From: an uncultured Collinsella sp.
GTDB lineage: Bacteria; Actinomycetota; Coriobacteriia; Coriobacteriales; Coriobacteriaceae
NCBI GenBank assembly: GCA_902489775.1
Contig: CABUBH010000025.1
Coordinates: forward strand, 1 to 30,852
Direction: 5' to 3'
Length of the DNA: 30,852 nt
The translations under genes were made by a program, and so were the position numbers. The notes below the pieces were generated by a model, which had not been told where the DNA came from, searched no databases, and saw only the letters and a list, made by a program, of their open reading frames with translations. Positions 24,030 through 30,852 of the stretch are shown piece by piece. Positions within the stretch are counted from its first letter, which is position 1. Each line of letters begins with the position of its first letter.

Positions 24030-26726
24030 CTACGAGAAGTCAGCAACCTGCGAGGTCAGCGCCGCAAGGATCTCCTTGAGCTCAGCTGCACGGTCCCTCT
24101 TCTTCTGGACCACCGCAGGCGCGGCCTTGGCCACAAAGCCCTCGTTGGCGAGCGTCTTCTCGCAACCGGCGAGCTCCTTCTGAGCCGCGGCGATCTCCTT
24201 CTCAAGACGCGCCTTCTCGGCCGAAAGGTCAACCTTGCCCTCGAGCACCACAAAGACCTCGACGCCGCTGTCGACCACGGCGATGCTCGCGGCCGGCTTC
24301 TCAACGTCGGTACCCATGACCAGCGAGGCGGTGTTTGCCAGCGGCTCGATGGTCGAACGCAGGCTCTCGAGCTTCTCGATATCCTCGGCACCGGCGCGCA
24401 CGACCACGTCGAGCTCGGCCTTGGGGCTCAAGCGATAACGCGAGCGCGTGGCGCGGGCGGCAGACACGACGGCGCGGCACAGCTCAAACGCGCGCTCGGC
24501 GTCCTCGTCAACATACTTAGCGTAGTCGGCGGGCTCGGGCCACTTGGCGATCATGAGCGCCTCGGCGCGGTCCACGTTGCCCTCGGCGTCCAGATCGAGC
24601 ACGCTCGCCGGCATGTTGTCCCAGATCTCCTCGGTAACAAACGGCATGAGCGGGTGCATCAGGCGAATGGAGGTATCCAGCACAAAGATCAGGTTGCGCT
24701 GGGCCTGCAGACGGCCCTCGCCCTTCAGGCGGGCCTTGGTGACCTCGACGTACCAGTCGCAGACCTCGTTCCAGAAGAACTGCTGCACGCCGCGGGCCAT
24801 ATCGCCAAAGGTGTAATTCTCAATACCCTCGGTGACCATCTTGACGGCCTTTGCCAGGCGGCTGAACATCCAGGCGTCGGCCGGCGTCTCAACGACGGGC
24901 TCGCCGGGCGTGTAGCCCTCCATGTTCATGAGCAGGAAGCGGCTGGCGTTCCAGATCTTGGTCACAAAGCTCTTGGCCTGCTCGGTGCGCGGGCTGTCGA
25001 TGAGCTTCTTGGTCTTCTTGTCGATGTTCGCGTCGAACTTGACGTCCTGGTTGTTGGTGCACAGCGTGAGCAGGTTGTAGCGCATGGCATCAGCGCCGTA
25101 CATACCGATGAGGTCCATGGGATCAACGCCGTTGCCCTTGGACTTGGACATGCGGCTGCCGTCCTTGGCCAGGATCGTCGGGTAGATGACGACATCCTTA
25201 AACGGCACCTCGTCCAGGAAGTACAGCGAGCTCATAACCATGCGGGCGACCCACAGCGCGATGATGTCGCGCGCGGTGACGAGTGCCGTCGTGGGATGAT
25301 GGCCCTCGAGCAGCTCCGGCTTTTGCGGCCAGCCCTGCGTGGCGAAAGTCCACAGCTGCGAGCTGAACCAGGTGTCCAGCACGTTCTCGTCCTGATGCAC
25401 GTGATGACCGCCGCACTTGGGGCACACGTCGGTGTCCTCGGTAAGAGCGTCCTCCCAGCCGCAGTCCTCACAGTAGAACACGGGGATGCGGTGGCCCCAC
25501 CACAGCTGGCGCGAGATGCACCAGTCCTTGAGGTTTTCCATCCAGGTGGTGTAGGTCTGCGTCCAGCGCGCGGGGTGGAAGGTGACCTTGCCGGAGTTGA
25601 CGGCGTCGAGCGCCGGCCCCTTGAGCTTGTCGACGGCCACAAACCACTGCTCGGACAGCCACGGCTCAAGCGCGGCGTCGCAACGGTAGCAGTGCATGAC
25701 GGAGTGATCGAGGTCCTCGACGTGATCGAGCAGGTCGTGCTCCTCGAACCACTTGATGACGGCCTCGCGGCACTCGTCGCGGTTCATGCCGGTGAACTCG
25801 CCGTAGCCCTCGACGACCACCGCGTGCTCATCGAAGATGTTAATCTGCGGCAGGTCGTGGGCCTGACCCATGGCGTAGTCGTTGGGGTCGTGAGCAGGCG
25901 TGACCTTAACGAAGCCGGAACCGAAGTTGGCGTCGACGTGCCAATCCTCAAAGATGGGGATCTCGCGGTCGACGATGGGGAGCTTGACGGTCTTGCCCAC
26001 GAAGGCGGCCTTCTCGGGGTCCTTCGGGGAGACGGCGACGCCCGTGTCGCCGAGCATGGTCTCGGGGCGCGTGGTGGCGACGACGATGTAGTCCTGGCCG
26101 TTGACCGGCTCGGTCAGCGGGTAGCGCAGGTGCCACAGGTGGCCCTTCTCGTCCTTGTACTCGGCCTCGTCGTCCGAGATAGCGGTAGTGCAATTGGGGC
26201 ACCAGTTGACGATGCGCTTGCCGCGATAAATCAGGCCGTCGTGGTACCAGTCGCAGAAGACCTTGCGCACGGCCTGGGCATAGTCCTCGTCCATGGTGAA
26301 GCGCTCGTTGTCGAAGTCGACGGAGCAGCCCATACGCTTGATCTGCTCGACGATGATGCCGCCGTACTCGTGGGTCCAGTCCCAGCAGGCGTCGACAAAC
26401 TTGTCGCGACCGATCTCCAGGCGGCTAATGCCCTCGCTCTTGAGCTTCTTGTCGACCTTGGTCTGCGTGGCGATACCGGCGTGATCGGTTCCGAGCACCC
26501 AGCGCGTGGACTTGCCGCGCATGCGGGCCATACGAATGATGGCGTCCTGGATGGAGTCGTCGGTAGCGTGACCCATGTGAAGCTTGCCGGTAACGTTGGG
26601 AGGCGGAATGGTGACGGTGCAGTCGCCCACGCCCTCACGGCGCTTGTAGTAGCCGCCGTCGAGCCACTTCTGCAGGATCGCCGGCTCGTTGGTCGACGGA
26701 TCGTAGTTCTTGGGCATTTCTTCCAT
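24030..26726 (-). CDS. valS: Valyl-tRNA synthetase
   Basis: This 898-residue class I synthetase shows the HIGH box as HMGH (50-53, PNVTGKLHMGHA), the CP1 editing domain with TTRPETMLGDT, zinc-type cysteines (WCPNC; CEDCGWE and CPKCGG), and the KMSKS box as RMSKSKGN near residue 525. An anticodon-binding helical domain and a C-terminal coiled-coil arm (VDLSAEKARLEKEIAAAQKEL to the end) follow. The ATG at 26726 follows GGGAGAG at 5-7 bases; an ATG three codons on is less likely. Length and domain order are standard. A leader with a strong hairpin upstream may regulate translation. Confidence 0.97.
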   Translation of the reverse strand: MEEMPKNYDPSTNEPAILQKWLDGGYYKRREGVGDCTVTIPPPNVTGKLHMGHATDDSIQDAIIRMARMRGKSTRWVLGTDHAGIATQTKVDKKLKSEGISRLEIGRDKFVDACWDWTHEYGGIIVEQIKRMGCSVDFDNERFTMDEDYAQAVRKVFCDWYHDGLIYRGKRIVNWCPNCTTAISDDEAEYKDEKGHLWHLRYPLTEPVNGQDYIVVATTRPETMLGDTGVAVSPKDPEKAAFVGKTVKLPIVDREIPIFEDWHVDANFGSGFVKVTPAHDPNDYAMGQAHDLPQINIFDEHAVVVEGYGEFTGMNRDECREAVIKWFEEHDLLDHVEDLDHSVMHCYRCDAALEPWLSEQWFVAVDKLKGPALDAVNSGKVTFHPARWTQTYTTWMENLKDWCISRQLWWGHRIPVFYCEDCGWEDALTEDTDVCPKCGGHHVHQDENVLDTWFSSQLWTFATQGWPQKPELLEGHHPTTALVTARDIIALWVARMVMSSLYFLDEVPFKDVVIYPTILAKDGSRMSKSKGNGVDPMDLIGMYGADAMRYNLLTLCTNNQDVKFDANIDKKTKKLIDSPRTEQAKSFVTKIWNASRFLLMNMEGYTPGEPVVETPADAWMFSRLAKAVKMVTEGIENYTFGDMARGVQQFFWNEVCDWYVEVTKARLKGEGRLQAQRNLIFVLDTSIRLMHPLMPFVTEEIWDNMPASVLDLDAEGNVDRAEALMIAKWPEPADYAKYVDEDAERAFELCRAVVSAARATRSRYRLSPKAELDVVVRAGAEDIEKLESLRSTIEPLANTASLVMGTDVEKPAASIAVVDSGVEVFVVLEGKVDLSAEKARLEKEIAAAQKELAGCEKTLANEGFVAKAAPAVVQKKRDRAAELKEILAALTSQVADFS

Positions 26727-26746
26727 ATATCTCTCCCTGTCCCGCC

Positions 26747-26814
26747 GGGGAGGAATGTAGGCCCGCCAGGGTCTGCATTCCTCCCCTTAGGTATCGATTA
26801 CTTCAGTCTGTAAT
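26747..26814 (-). promoter_or_regulatory. valS leader hairpins, possible translational switch
   Basis: On the minus strand GGGGAGGAATG (26786-26776) pairs perfectly with CATTCCTCCCC (26757-26747) across an 18-base loop, 20 bases before the valS ATG. The 3' arm CCTCCCC is also complementary to the valS ribosome-binding site GGGAG, and the 5' arm is a ribosome-binding-site mimic, so the two could compete for it. A smaller stem ATTAC/GTAAT (26797-26814) precedes it. No canonical T-box sequence is seen. Confidence 0.45.
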
Positions 26815-26876
26815 GACTTCGCTGAGGCTTAAACAAACACACAGAATAACACAGGTAGTTGGGGTTATTGCGTATA

Positions 26877-26916
26877 TATAAAATAGCCTCCGACCACGGA
26901 TGGTCAGAGGCTATTT
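26877..26916 (-). terminator. clpX intrinsic terminator
   Basis: Stem AAATAGCCTC (26881-26890) / GAGGCTATTT (26907-26916) with an inner GACCA/TGGTC extension and a four-base loop is followed on the minus strand by TTTTATATAT. It is 20 bases past the clpX stop. Confidence 0.88.
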
Positions 26917-26937
26917 GCAAGCACGTTTTTGGCTGGT

Positions 26938-28347
26938 TTACCCGTAGATGCGCTGGGGCTGCTCTTCGCCCTTTACGGAGGCTTCGGTCACAACGACCTT
27001 GGAAACACCCTCCTCGCTGGGCAGGTCGAACATCGTCTGCTGCAGCACGTCCTCGCAGATGGAGCGCAGGCCGCGGGCGCCGGTCTTGCGGGCGAGCGCC
27101 ATGCGGGCGATCTCGTGCAGGGCCGCGTCCTCAAACTCAAGCTCAACGTCCTCAAGCTGGAACATCTTACGGTACTGGCGCACCACGGCGTTCTTGGGCT
27201 CGGTCAGAATCGACACCAGGTCGTCCTCGTCGAGCGCCTGCGTCTGGGTTACGACAGGCGTGCGGCCAACGAACTCGGGAATCATGCCAAAGGCGTTGAG
27301 GTCCTGCGGGAGCACCTGGCGCAGCAGGTCGTTCTCGTCGACCGAGGTGGGGCCGGCGATCTCGGAGTTAAAGCCCACGCCCTTGTTGCCCACGCGATCG
27401 GCGATAATCTTGTCCAGACCCACAAAGGCACCGCCACAGATGAACAGGATATTGGTCGTGTCGATCTGCAGCAGCTCCTGCTGGGGATGCTTGCGGCCGC
27501 CAGTGGGCGGAACGCTGGCCACCGTGCCCTCAAGAATCTTAAGCAGCGCCTGCTGAACGCCCTCGCCCGAGACATCGCGGGTAATGGAGAGGTTCTCGGC
27601 CTTGCGGGCGATCTTGTCGATCTCGTCCACGTAGATAATGCCCACCTGAGCGCGCTCAATATCGCCATCGGCAGCATTGATGAGCTTGAGCAGGATGTTC
27701 TCCACGTCCTCGCCAACGTAGCCGGCCTCGGTAAGCGCAGTGGCGTCGGCGATGGCAAACGGCACCTCGAGGATGCGCGCGAGCGTCTGGGCCAGCAGGG
27801 TCTTACCGGTACCGGTGGGACCGAGCAGCAAGATGTTGGACTTGGCGAGCTCTACCTCGTCCATATCGTCGTCGAACTGCGAGCCCATGTCGTCGTCAAA
27901 GGCAGACACCGCGGCGCCGCCCTCGATCACGCGACGATAGTGGTTGTACACGGCCACCGACATGGCGCGCTTGGCGTCCTCCTGGCCCATAACATAGGCC
28001 GAAAGCTCGTCATAGATCTCGTGCGGCGTCGGCACATGCGTAATGACCTGGCGGGCATCGTCCTCGAGCTCAAAGCCCTCGGCCTCGGGATCCACGGCAG
28101 GCTGCCCGGCAGCCTGGCCGTGGTCGTTGAGGAAGCCCGGCAGCTTGCCGTTGCGGGCAGCGTCCATAAAGTCCGAAGCCAGCGACTCCTCAAGGATCTC
28201 GGAGCAGGCGGCAACGCACTCGTCGCAGATAAAGATGTTGGTCGGACCCTTTACAAGGCGGCGAACCTGCCCCTGCTCTTTTCCGCAGAAGGAGCAGCGG
28301 ATGGGGTTGCCATTCTCGTCAAAGTTGTCCTGCATGTTTCCTGCCAT
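26938..28347 (-). CDS. clpX: ClpX, ATPase subunit of the ClpXP protease
   Basis: This 469-residue unfoldase recognises and threads proteins into ClpP. The zinc-binding domain has C18, C21, C41 and C44. Walker A is GPTGTGKT (176-183), pore loop GYVGED, Walker B IIYVDEID (D241, E242), RKH loop GGRKHP, a GVGFN loop equivalent to the ClpP-docking IGF loop, and sensor 2 GARGLRS. An acidic insert (about 142-165, with DDDMGSQFDDDMDE) lengthens the loop before Walker A compared with E. coli. The ATG at 28347 is one base after the clpP stop; an ATG four codons later has a better-looking AGGA and may be the true start. Co-transcribed with clpP. Confidence 0.97.
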   Translation of the reverse strand: MAGNMQDNFDENGNPIRCSFCGKEQGQVRRLVKGPTNIFICDECVAACSEILEESLASDFMDAARNGKLPGFLNDHGQAAGQPAVDPEAEGFELEDDARQVITHVPTPHEIYDELSAYVMGQEDAKRAMSVAVYNHYRRVIEGGAAVSAFDDDMGSQFDDDMDEVELAKSNILLLGPTGTGKTLLAQTLARILEVPFAIADATALTEAGYVGEDVENILLKLINAADGDIERAQVGIIYVDEIDKIARKAENLSITRDVSGEGVQQALLKILEGTVASVPPTGGRKHPQQELLQIDTTNILFICGGAFVGLDKIIADRVGNKGVGFNSEIAGPTSVDENDLLRQVLPQDLNAFGMIPEFVGRTPVVTQTQALDEDDLVSILTEPKNAVVRQYRKMFQLEDVELEFEDAALHEIARMALARKTGARGLRSICEDVLQQTMFDLPSEEGVSKVVVTEASVKGEEQPQRIYG

Positions 28348-28348
28348 C

Positions 28349-28969
28349 CTAGGCGTCCTTCGCGGCGAGATCGCGCGAGGTGACGATACGGTCGATCAGG
28401 CCGTAGTCGAGGGCCTCGGCAGCGGTCAGGTAGTTGTCGCGCTCGGTGTCGGCCTGGACCTTCTCGATCGGCTGGCCCGAGGCATCGGACAGGATCTGGT
28501 TGAGCTCGCGGCGGGTCTTCTTGATCTCCTCGGCCACGATCTCGATCTCGGTCTGCTGACCCTGGGCACCGCCGCTGGGCTGGTGAATCATGACCTTGGA
28601 GTGCGGCAGGCAGAAGCGCTTGCCCTTGGCGCCGGCCGAAAGCAGCACGGCAGCCATAGACGCGGCCATACCGACGCAGATGGTGGAGACCTGCGGCTTG
28701 ATGAAGTTCATGGTGTCAAGAATCGCCAGGCCAGAGTAAACCTCGCCACCGGGCGAATTGATGTAGAGCGAGATATCCTTCTCGGCATCCTGGCTCTCAA
28801 GATGCAGCAGCTGGGCAACGACCAGGTTGGCGCTGACGGAGTTGATCTCCTCGCCCAAGAAGATGATGCGGTCGTTGAGCAGGCGCGAATAGATATCGTA
28901 GCTGCGCTCGCCGCGCGGCGTCTGCTCGATAACGTATGGCACGAGGGCGGAATCGAACTTAGCGATCAT
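28349..28969 (-). CDS. clpP: ClpP, proteolytic subunit of the Clp protease
   Basis: This serine peptidase forms the tetradecameric barrel. Catalytic triad: S104 (GMAASMAA), H129 (MIHQPSGG) and D178 (ERDNY), with NSPGGEV at 71-77. With the ATG at 28969 the protein has 206 residues; this start has GGAG six bases upstream. Two further in-frame ATGs (28981, 28975) would add up to four residues. It lies downstream of tig and directly upstream of clpX, the classic tig-clpP-clpX order. A hairpin with a short T run separates it from tig. Confidence 0.97.
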   Translation of the reverse strand: MIAKFDSALVPYVIEQTPRGERSYDIYSRLLNDRIIFLGEEINSVSANLVVAQLLHLESQDAEKDISLYINSPGGEVYSGLAILDTMNFIKPQVSTICVGMAASMAAVLLSAGAKGKRFCLPHSKVMIHQPSGGAQGQQTEIEIVAEEIKKTRRELNQILSDASGQPIEKVQADTERDNYLTAAEALDYGLIDRIVTSRDLAAKDA

Positions 28970-29011
28970 ACGCATCTCCATTTCTCTTACGGACCAATAG
29001 TGGCTCTAGAC

Positions 29012-29055
29012 AAACGTACGGTGCCCGCATGCTATGCATTGGCTGGCACCGTACG
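29012..29055 (-). terminator. Hairpin between tig and clpP, partial terminator
   Basis: A perfect 11-bp stem CGTACGGTGCC (29015-29025) / GGCACCGTACG (29045-29055) has a 19-base loop that contains a nearly palindromic ATGC-rich stretch. On the minus strand it is followed by TTTGTC, only about 45 bases before clpP. It would weaken, not abolish, readthrough from tig. Confidence 0.5.
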
Positions 29056-29131
29056 AAGCAACCGGATAACCGGCTTATAACTTTACCCCATCACGGGCAC
29101 ATACATGCGCTCGCGTGCAAGGTGGCGAGAA

Positions 29132-30430
29132 TTACTCGGCGTCCTTGGCGGTCTCGTCGACCTCAGTCACCTTGGCGTTCTCGACCAGGTGATCGACGGC
29201 CTTGGAGCGACGGATGGACTCGCGGACGGCAGGCATGCGGCCATCGGCGATGAACTCGGCCTTGGAAGCCTCGACGTCCTTGACGCCAGCCTTCTCGAAC
29301 TCGGCGTTGATGTCGTCCTCGGTGACCTCAATCTTGAGCTCACGGGCGAGAGCGTCGAGCGCCAGGGACTCACGGGCAACGTCGTTGGCCTGCTTGTGCA
29401 GGTCGCCGATGAACTGCTCCATGGTCAGGCCGGAAGCGGGCAGCCAGGTGTCCAGCGTCATGCCGCGGGCAGCGAGGTTGGACAGGAAGTTCTGGCCAAG
29501 CTCCTCAAAGACGGACTGCTCGTAGTCGGCGTCCATCTCGTCGAGCTGCAGGCGCTCGGCGAGAGCGGAGACGCAACGGTTCTCCTTCTCGGCCGGGAGG
29601 CGGGAAGCCTTGTCCTGCTCGATCTCGATCTTGATGGCGTCGCGCATAGCGTCGATGCTGTCGAAGCCAAAGTCGGACTTGACGAGCTCGTCGGTGAGCT
29701 CGGGGGTGTTGCGGACCTTGATGCCCTTGACGGTGACCTCGACGGTGTGGGTCTCGGCCTCCTCGCCCTCCTCGGCCTCGTCGGTCCAGGTGACGGACTT
29801 GACGTCGTCAACGTTGGCGCCGATCAGAGCCTCGTTGAACTCGGCGGGGTTGCTGTCGCTACCGGCGATGAGCATACGGCCCTCGGCGGCAAAGTTGTCG
29901 GCGTTCTCGACGGCCTTGAGGTCGACGGTAACGTAGTCCTCGGACTCGACAGCGCGGCCCTCGACGTCCTCGAAGGTGGCACGGTAGTTGAGGAGCATCT
30001 CGACCTGGTTGTTGATCTCGGACTCGGTGACCTCCGCAGGGGGCATCTCGATCTCGACAGCGTCGAAGGAGGAGAGCTCAGCGGCGGGACGCAGGGAGAA
30101 CTCGACGGTGTAGGTGTAGTCCTCGTGATCCTTGGCGAGGTCGAGCTCCTTGTAGTCACCGCTCTTGGTGGGGACGATGTCCAGCTCGTTGAGGACGGCG
30201 GGCTCGTTGGCGGCGATCAGGTCGTTGGTGGCCTGAGCGAGGGTAGCCTCGGCGCCAAGAGCGGAATCGATGACCGGACGGGGAGCCTTGCCGGCACGGA
30301 AGCCCGGGAAGCGGTACTTCTTGGCGGTGTCCTTGTAGGCCTTCTTGATCGCGGCGTCGACGTCGGCGGCCGGGATGGTGACCGTAGCGGTGAGCTTGGC
30401 GTCCCTGACGTCAGAAGCGGTGATGTTCAA
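29132..30430 (-). CDS. tig: Trigger factor, ribosome-associated chaperone
   Basis: This chaperone binds the ribosome exit tunnel. The N-terminal domain carries the ribosome-binding signature as FPGFRAGKAPRPVI (usual GFRxGKxP). The middle PPIase domain (about SEDYVTVDLKAVENADNF to KGIKVRNTPELT) is divergent: the usual IPGFE segment reads NPAEFNEALIG. An acidic insert (DEAEEGEEAE) follows. The helical C-terminal domain is typical. I choose TTG at 30430: AGGAGG (30442-30437) stands six bases before it and the family N-terminus is short. GTG at 30433 or ATG at 30445 are alternatives, but the latter coincides with the ribosome-binding site. Length 433 is normal. Confidence 0.95.
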   Translation of the reverse strand: MNITASDVRDAKLTATVTIPAADVDAAIKKAYKDTAKKYRFPGFRAGKAPRPVIDSALGAEATLAQATNDLIAANEPAVLNELDIVPTKSGDYKELDLAKDHEDYTYTVEFSLRPAAELSSFDAVEIEMPPAEVTESEINNQVEMLLNYRATFEDVEGRAVESEDYVTVDLKAVENADNFAAEGRMLIAGSDSNPAEFNEALIGANVDDVKSVTWTDEAEEGEEAETHTVEVTVKGIKVRNTPELTDELVKSDFGFDSIDAMRDAIKIEIEQDKASRLPAEKENRCVSALAERLQLDEMDADYEQSVFEELGQNFLSNLAARGMTLDTWLPASGLTMEQFIGDLHKQANDVARESLALDALARELKIEVTEDDINAEFEKAGVKDVEASKAEFIADGRMPAVRESIRRSKAVDHLVENAKVTEVDETAKDAE

Positions 30431-30521
30431 CACGTTCCTCCTCATACTGCCCAGCTTATCTGAGGTGCTGGTACCTTTATGCAACAAAGAGTCGCGACGG
30501 CCGAAGCCGACGCAGATGCGT

Positions 30522-30605
30522 TGGTGCGGGCGAAAGGACTCGAACCTTCACGGGAATCCCACCAGAACCTAAATCTGGCGCGTCTACCAATTCCGCCACG
30601 CCCGC
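30522..30605 (-). tRNA. tRNA-Leu (anticodon UAG)
   Basis: Minus strand: acceptor GCGGGCG (30605-30599) pairs with CGCCCGC near the 3' end, with encoded CCA (30524-30522). The anticodon loop TTTAGGT sits on the stem CCAGA/TCTGG and gives anticodon TAG, reading CUN leucine codons. A variable arm (TGGGATTCCCGT) typical of class II tRNAs and the T loop GGTTCGAGTCC are present. It lies just upstream of tig in the same direction. Confidence 0.95.
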
Positions 30606-30691
30606 ATGAGCGCACAGACTAGGAATGATAGCAGATACGAGCGGCAAGCGCACGCACACCTTTTACAAGCTCACGACCTCACCACGAGTGC

Positions 30692-30716
30692 AAAAGGCGG
30701 GACGAGTTGCCCCGCC
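30692..30716 (-). terminator. Terminator of the molybdopterin-subunit gene
   Basis: Stem GGCGGG (30696-30701) / CCCGCC (30711-30716) with a nine-base loop is followed on the minus strand by TTTTGC. It lies about 30 bases past the stop codon at 30746. Confidence 0.65.
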
Positions 30717-30745
30717 CCGCCCATTACGACTTGTTCGCTGACCCG

Positions 30746-30852
30746 CTACTCCCCCAGCAGGGCCTTCTCGGGCGTGATCGGCAGCGAGCGAACCTGATGG
30801 CCGGTGGCGTGCGCCACGGCCGAGGCAACGGCGGCGAGCGGCGTGTTGATGA
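30746..30852 (-). CDS. C-terminal end of a molybdopterin-binding xanthine dehydrogenase-type subunit (partial)
   Basis: The window edge cuts this gene. Its last 34 codons read INTPLAAVASAVAHATG, then HQVRSLPITPEKALLGE and TAG. The A-VASAV-HATG-xxVRxLPITPEK-L pattern is the typical C-terminus of the large molybdenum-cofactor-binding subunit of xanthine dehydrogenase/aldehyde oxidase family enzymes. Which substrate (xanthine, hypoxanthine, nicotinate or other) cannot be told. It runs on the minus strand towards the tRNA-Leu gene, with a terminator in between. Confidence 0.75.
   Translation of the reverse strand, partial: INTPLAAVASAVAHATGHQVRSLPITPEKALLGE

Noticed and set aside
26690..26778. 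Upstream ORF in the valS leader starting ATG at 26778 after GGGGAGG
   Set aside because: The ribosome-binding site is only one or two bases from the ATG, and the ATG is in the hairpin stem; no sign of coding constraint.
24654..26813. 719-codon plus-strand open frame opposite valS
   Set aside because: Antisense shadow of valS with repetitive composition and no ribosome-binding site of note.
26727..26880. Canonical T-box riboswitch upstream of valS
   Set aside because: No T-box consensus such as GGGTGGTACCGCG, no terminator/antiterminator pair and no clear Stem I motifs.
29105..30463. 452-codon plus-strand open frame opposite tig
   Set aside because: Antisense shadow of trigger factor; Val/Gly/Leu-rich composition.

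Overview
The window reads as a chromosomal segment of a high-GC actinobacterium of the class Coriobacteriia, most likely a gut Collinsella or close relative. The basis is the overall GC-rich codon use, a NusG-paralog (LoaP type) heading an exopolysaccharide operon, a GlpA / pyridine-nucleotide oxidoreductase / DUF1667 trio, and a tig-clpP-clpX cluster. The genus is an inference from gene content; no search was possible.

Layout. Positions 1-14175 hold one long minus-strand capsule/exopolysaccharide locus. Read in the direction of transcription it starts with the loaP-type antiterminator (13359-13949) and a structured leader with a small ORF. Then follow a priming sugar transferase, a GT2 glycosyltransferase, a polysaccharide pyruvyl transferase, and an unexpected pair (a 342-aa protein of unknown function and a ClpB-like AAA+ ATPase). 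Next come a MenD-like thiamine-diphosphate enzyme, a short-chain dehydrogenase, a GT4 glycosyltransferase, a DUF1919 protein, a Wzy-type polymerase/ligase, a Wzx-type flippase and a 78-aa membrane protein. A terminator-like hairpin lies at 95-130. From loaP to DUF1919 the genes abut or overlap by a few bases. The last genes (about 190-3520) are more AT-rich and separated by gaps, which suggests separate acquisition.

Positions 14176-16714 hold tandem terminators, thrS (ThrRS without a TGS domain) with its promoter, and a two-TM zinc-ribbon protein. Positions 16715-17281 have no gene but carry a family of palindromic repeats. Positions 17282-20487 (plus strand) are a three-gene oxidoreductase operon: GlpA-like FAD dehydrogenase with a 2Fe-2S tail, FAD/NAD oxidoreductase, DUF1667. 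A single M24 aminopeptidase gene (20971-22059, plus) follows. It is bracketed on both sides by members of the same three non-coding repeat families.

Positions 22411-30852 are minus-strand housekeeping genes: folC, valS (with a leader that may control access to its ribosome-binding site), clpX, clpP, tig, tRNA-Leu(UAG), and the last 34 codons of a molybdopterin-binding xanthine-dehydrogenase-type subunit cut by the window edge.

The strongest candidates for something undescribed are: (1) the AAA+/342-aa pair together with the altered MenD-like enzyme and SDR inside a pyruvylated-glycan operon; (2) the palindromic intergenic elements with a constant core and sequence-divergent but self-complementary arms around the M24 peptidase gene; (3) the promoter of loaP, flanked by a perfect 15-base inverted repeat, and the hairpin leader just after loaP.
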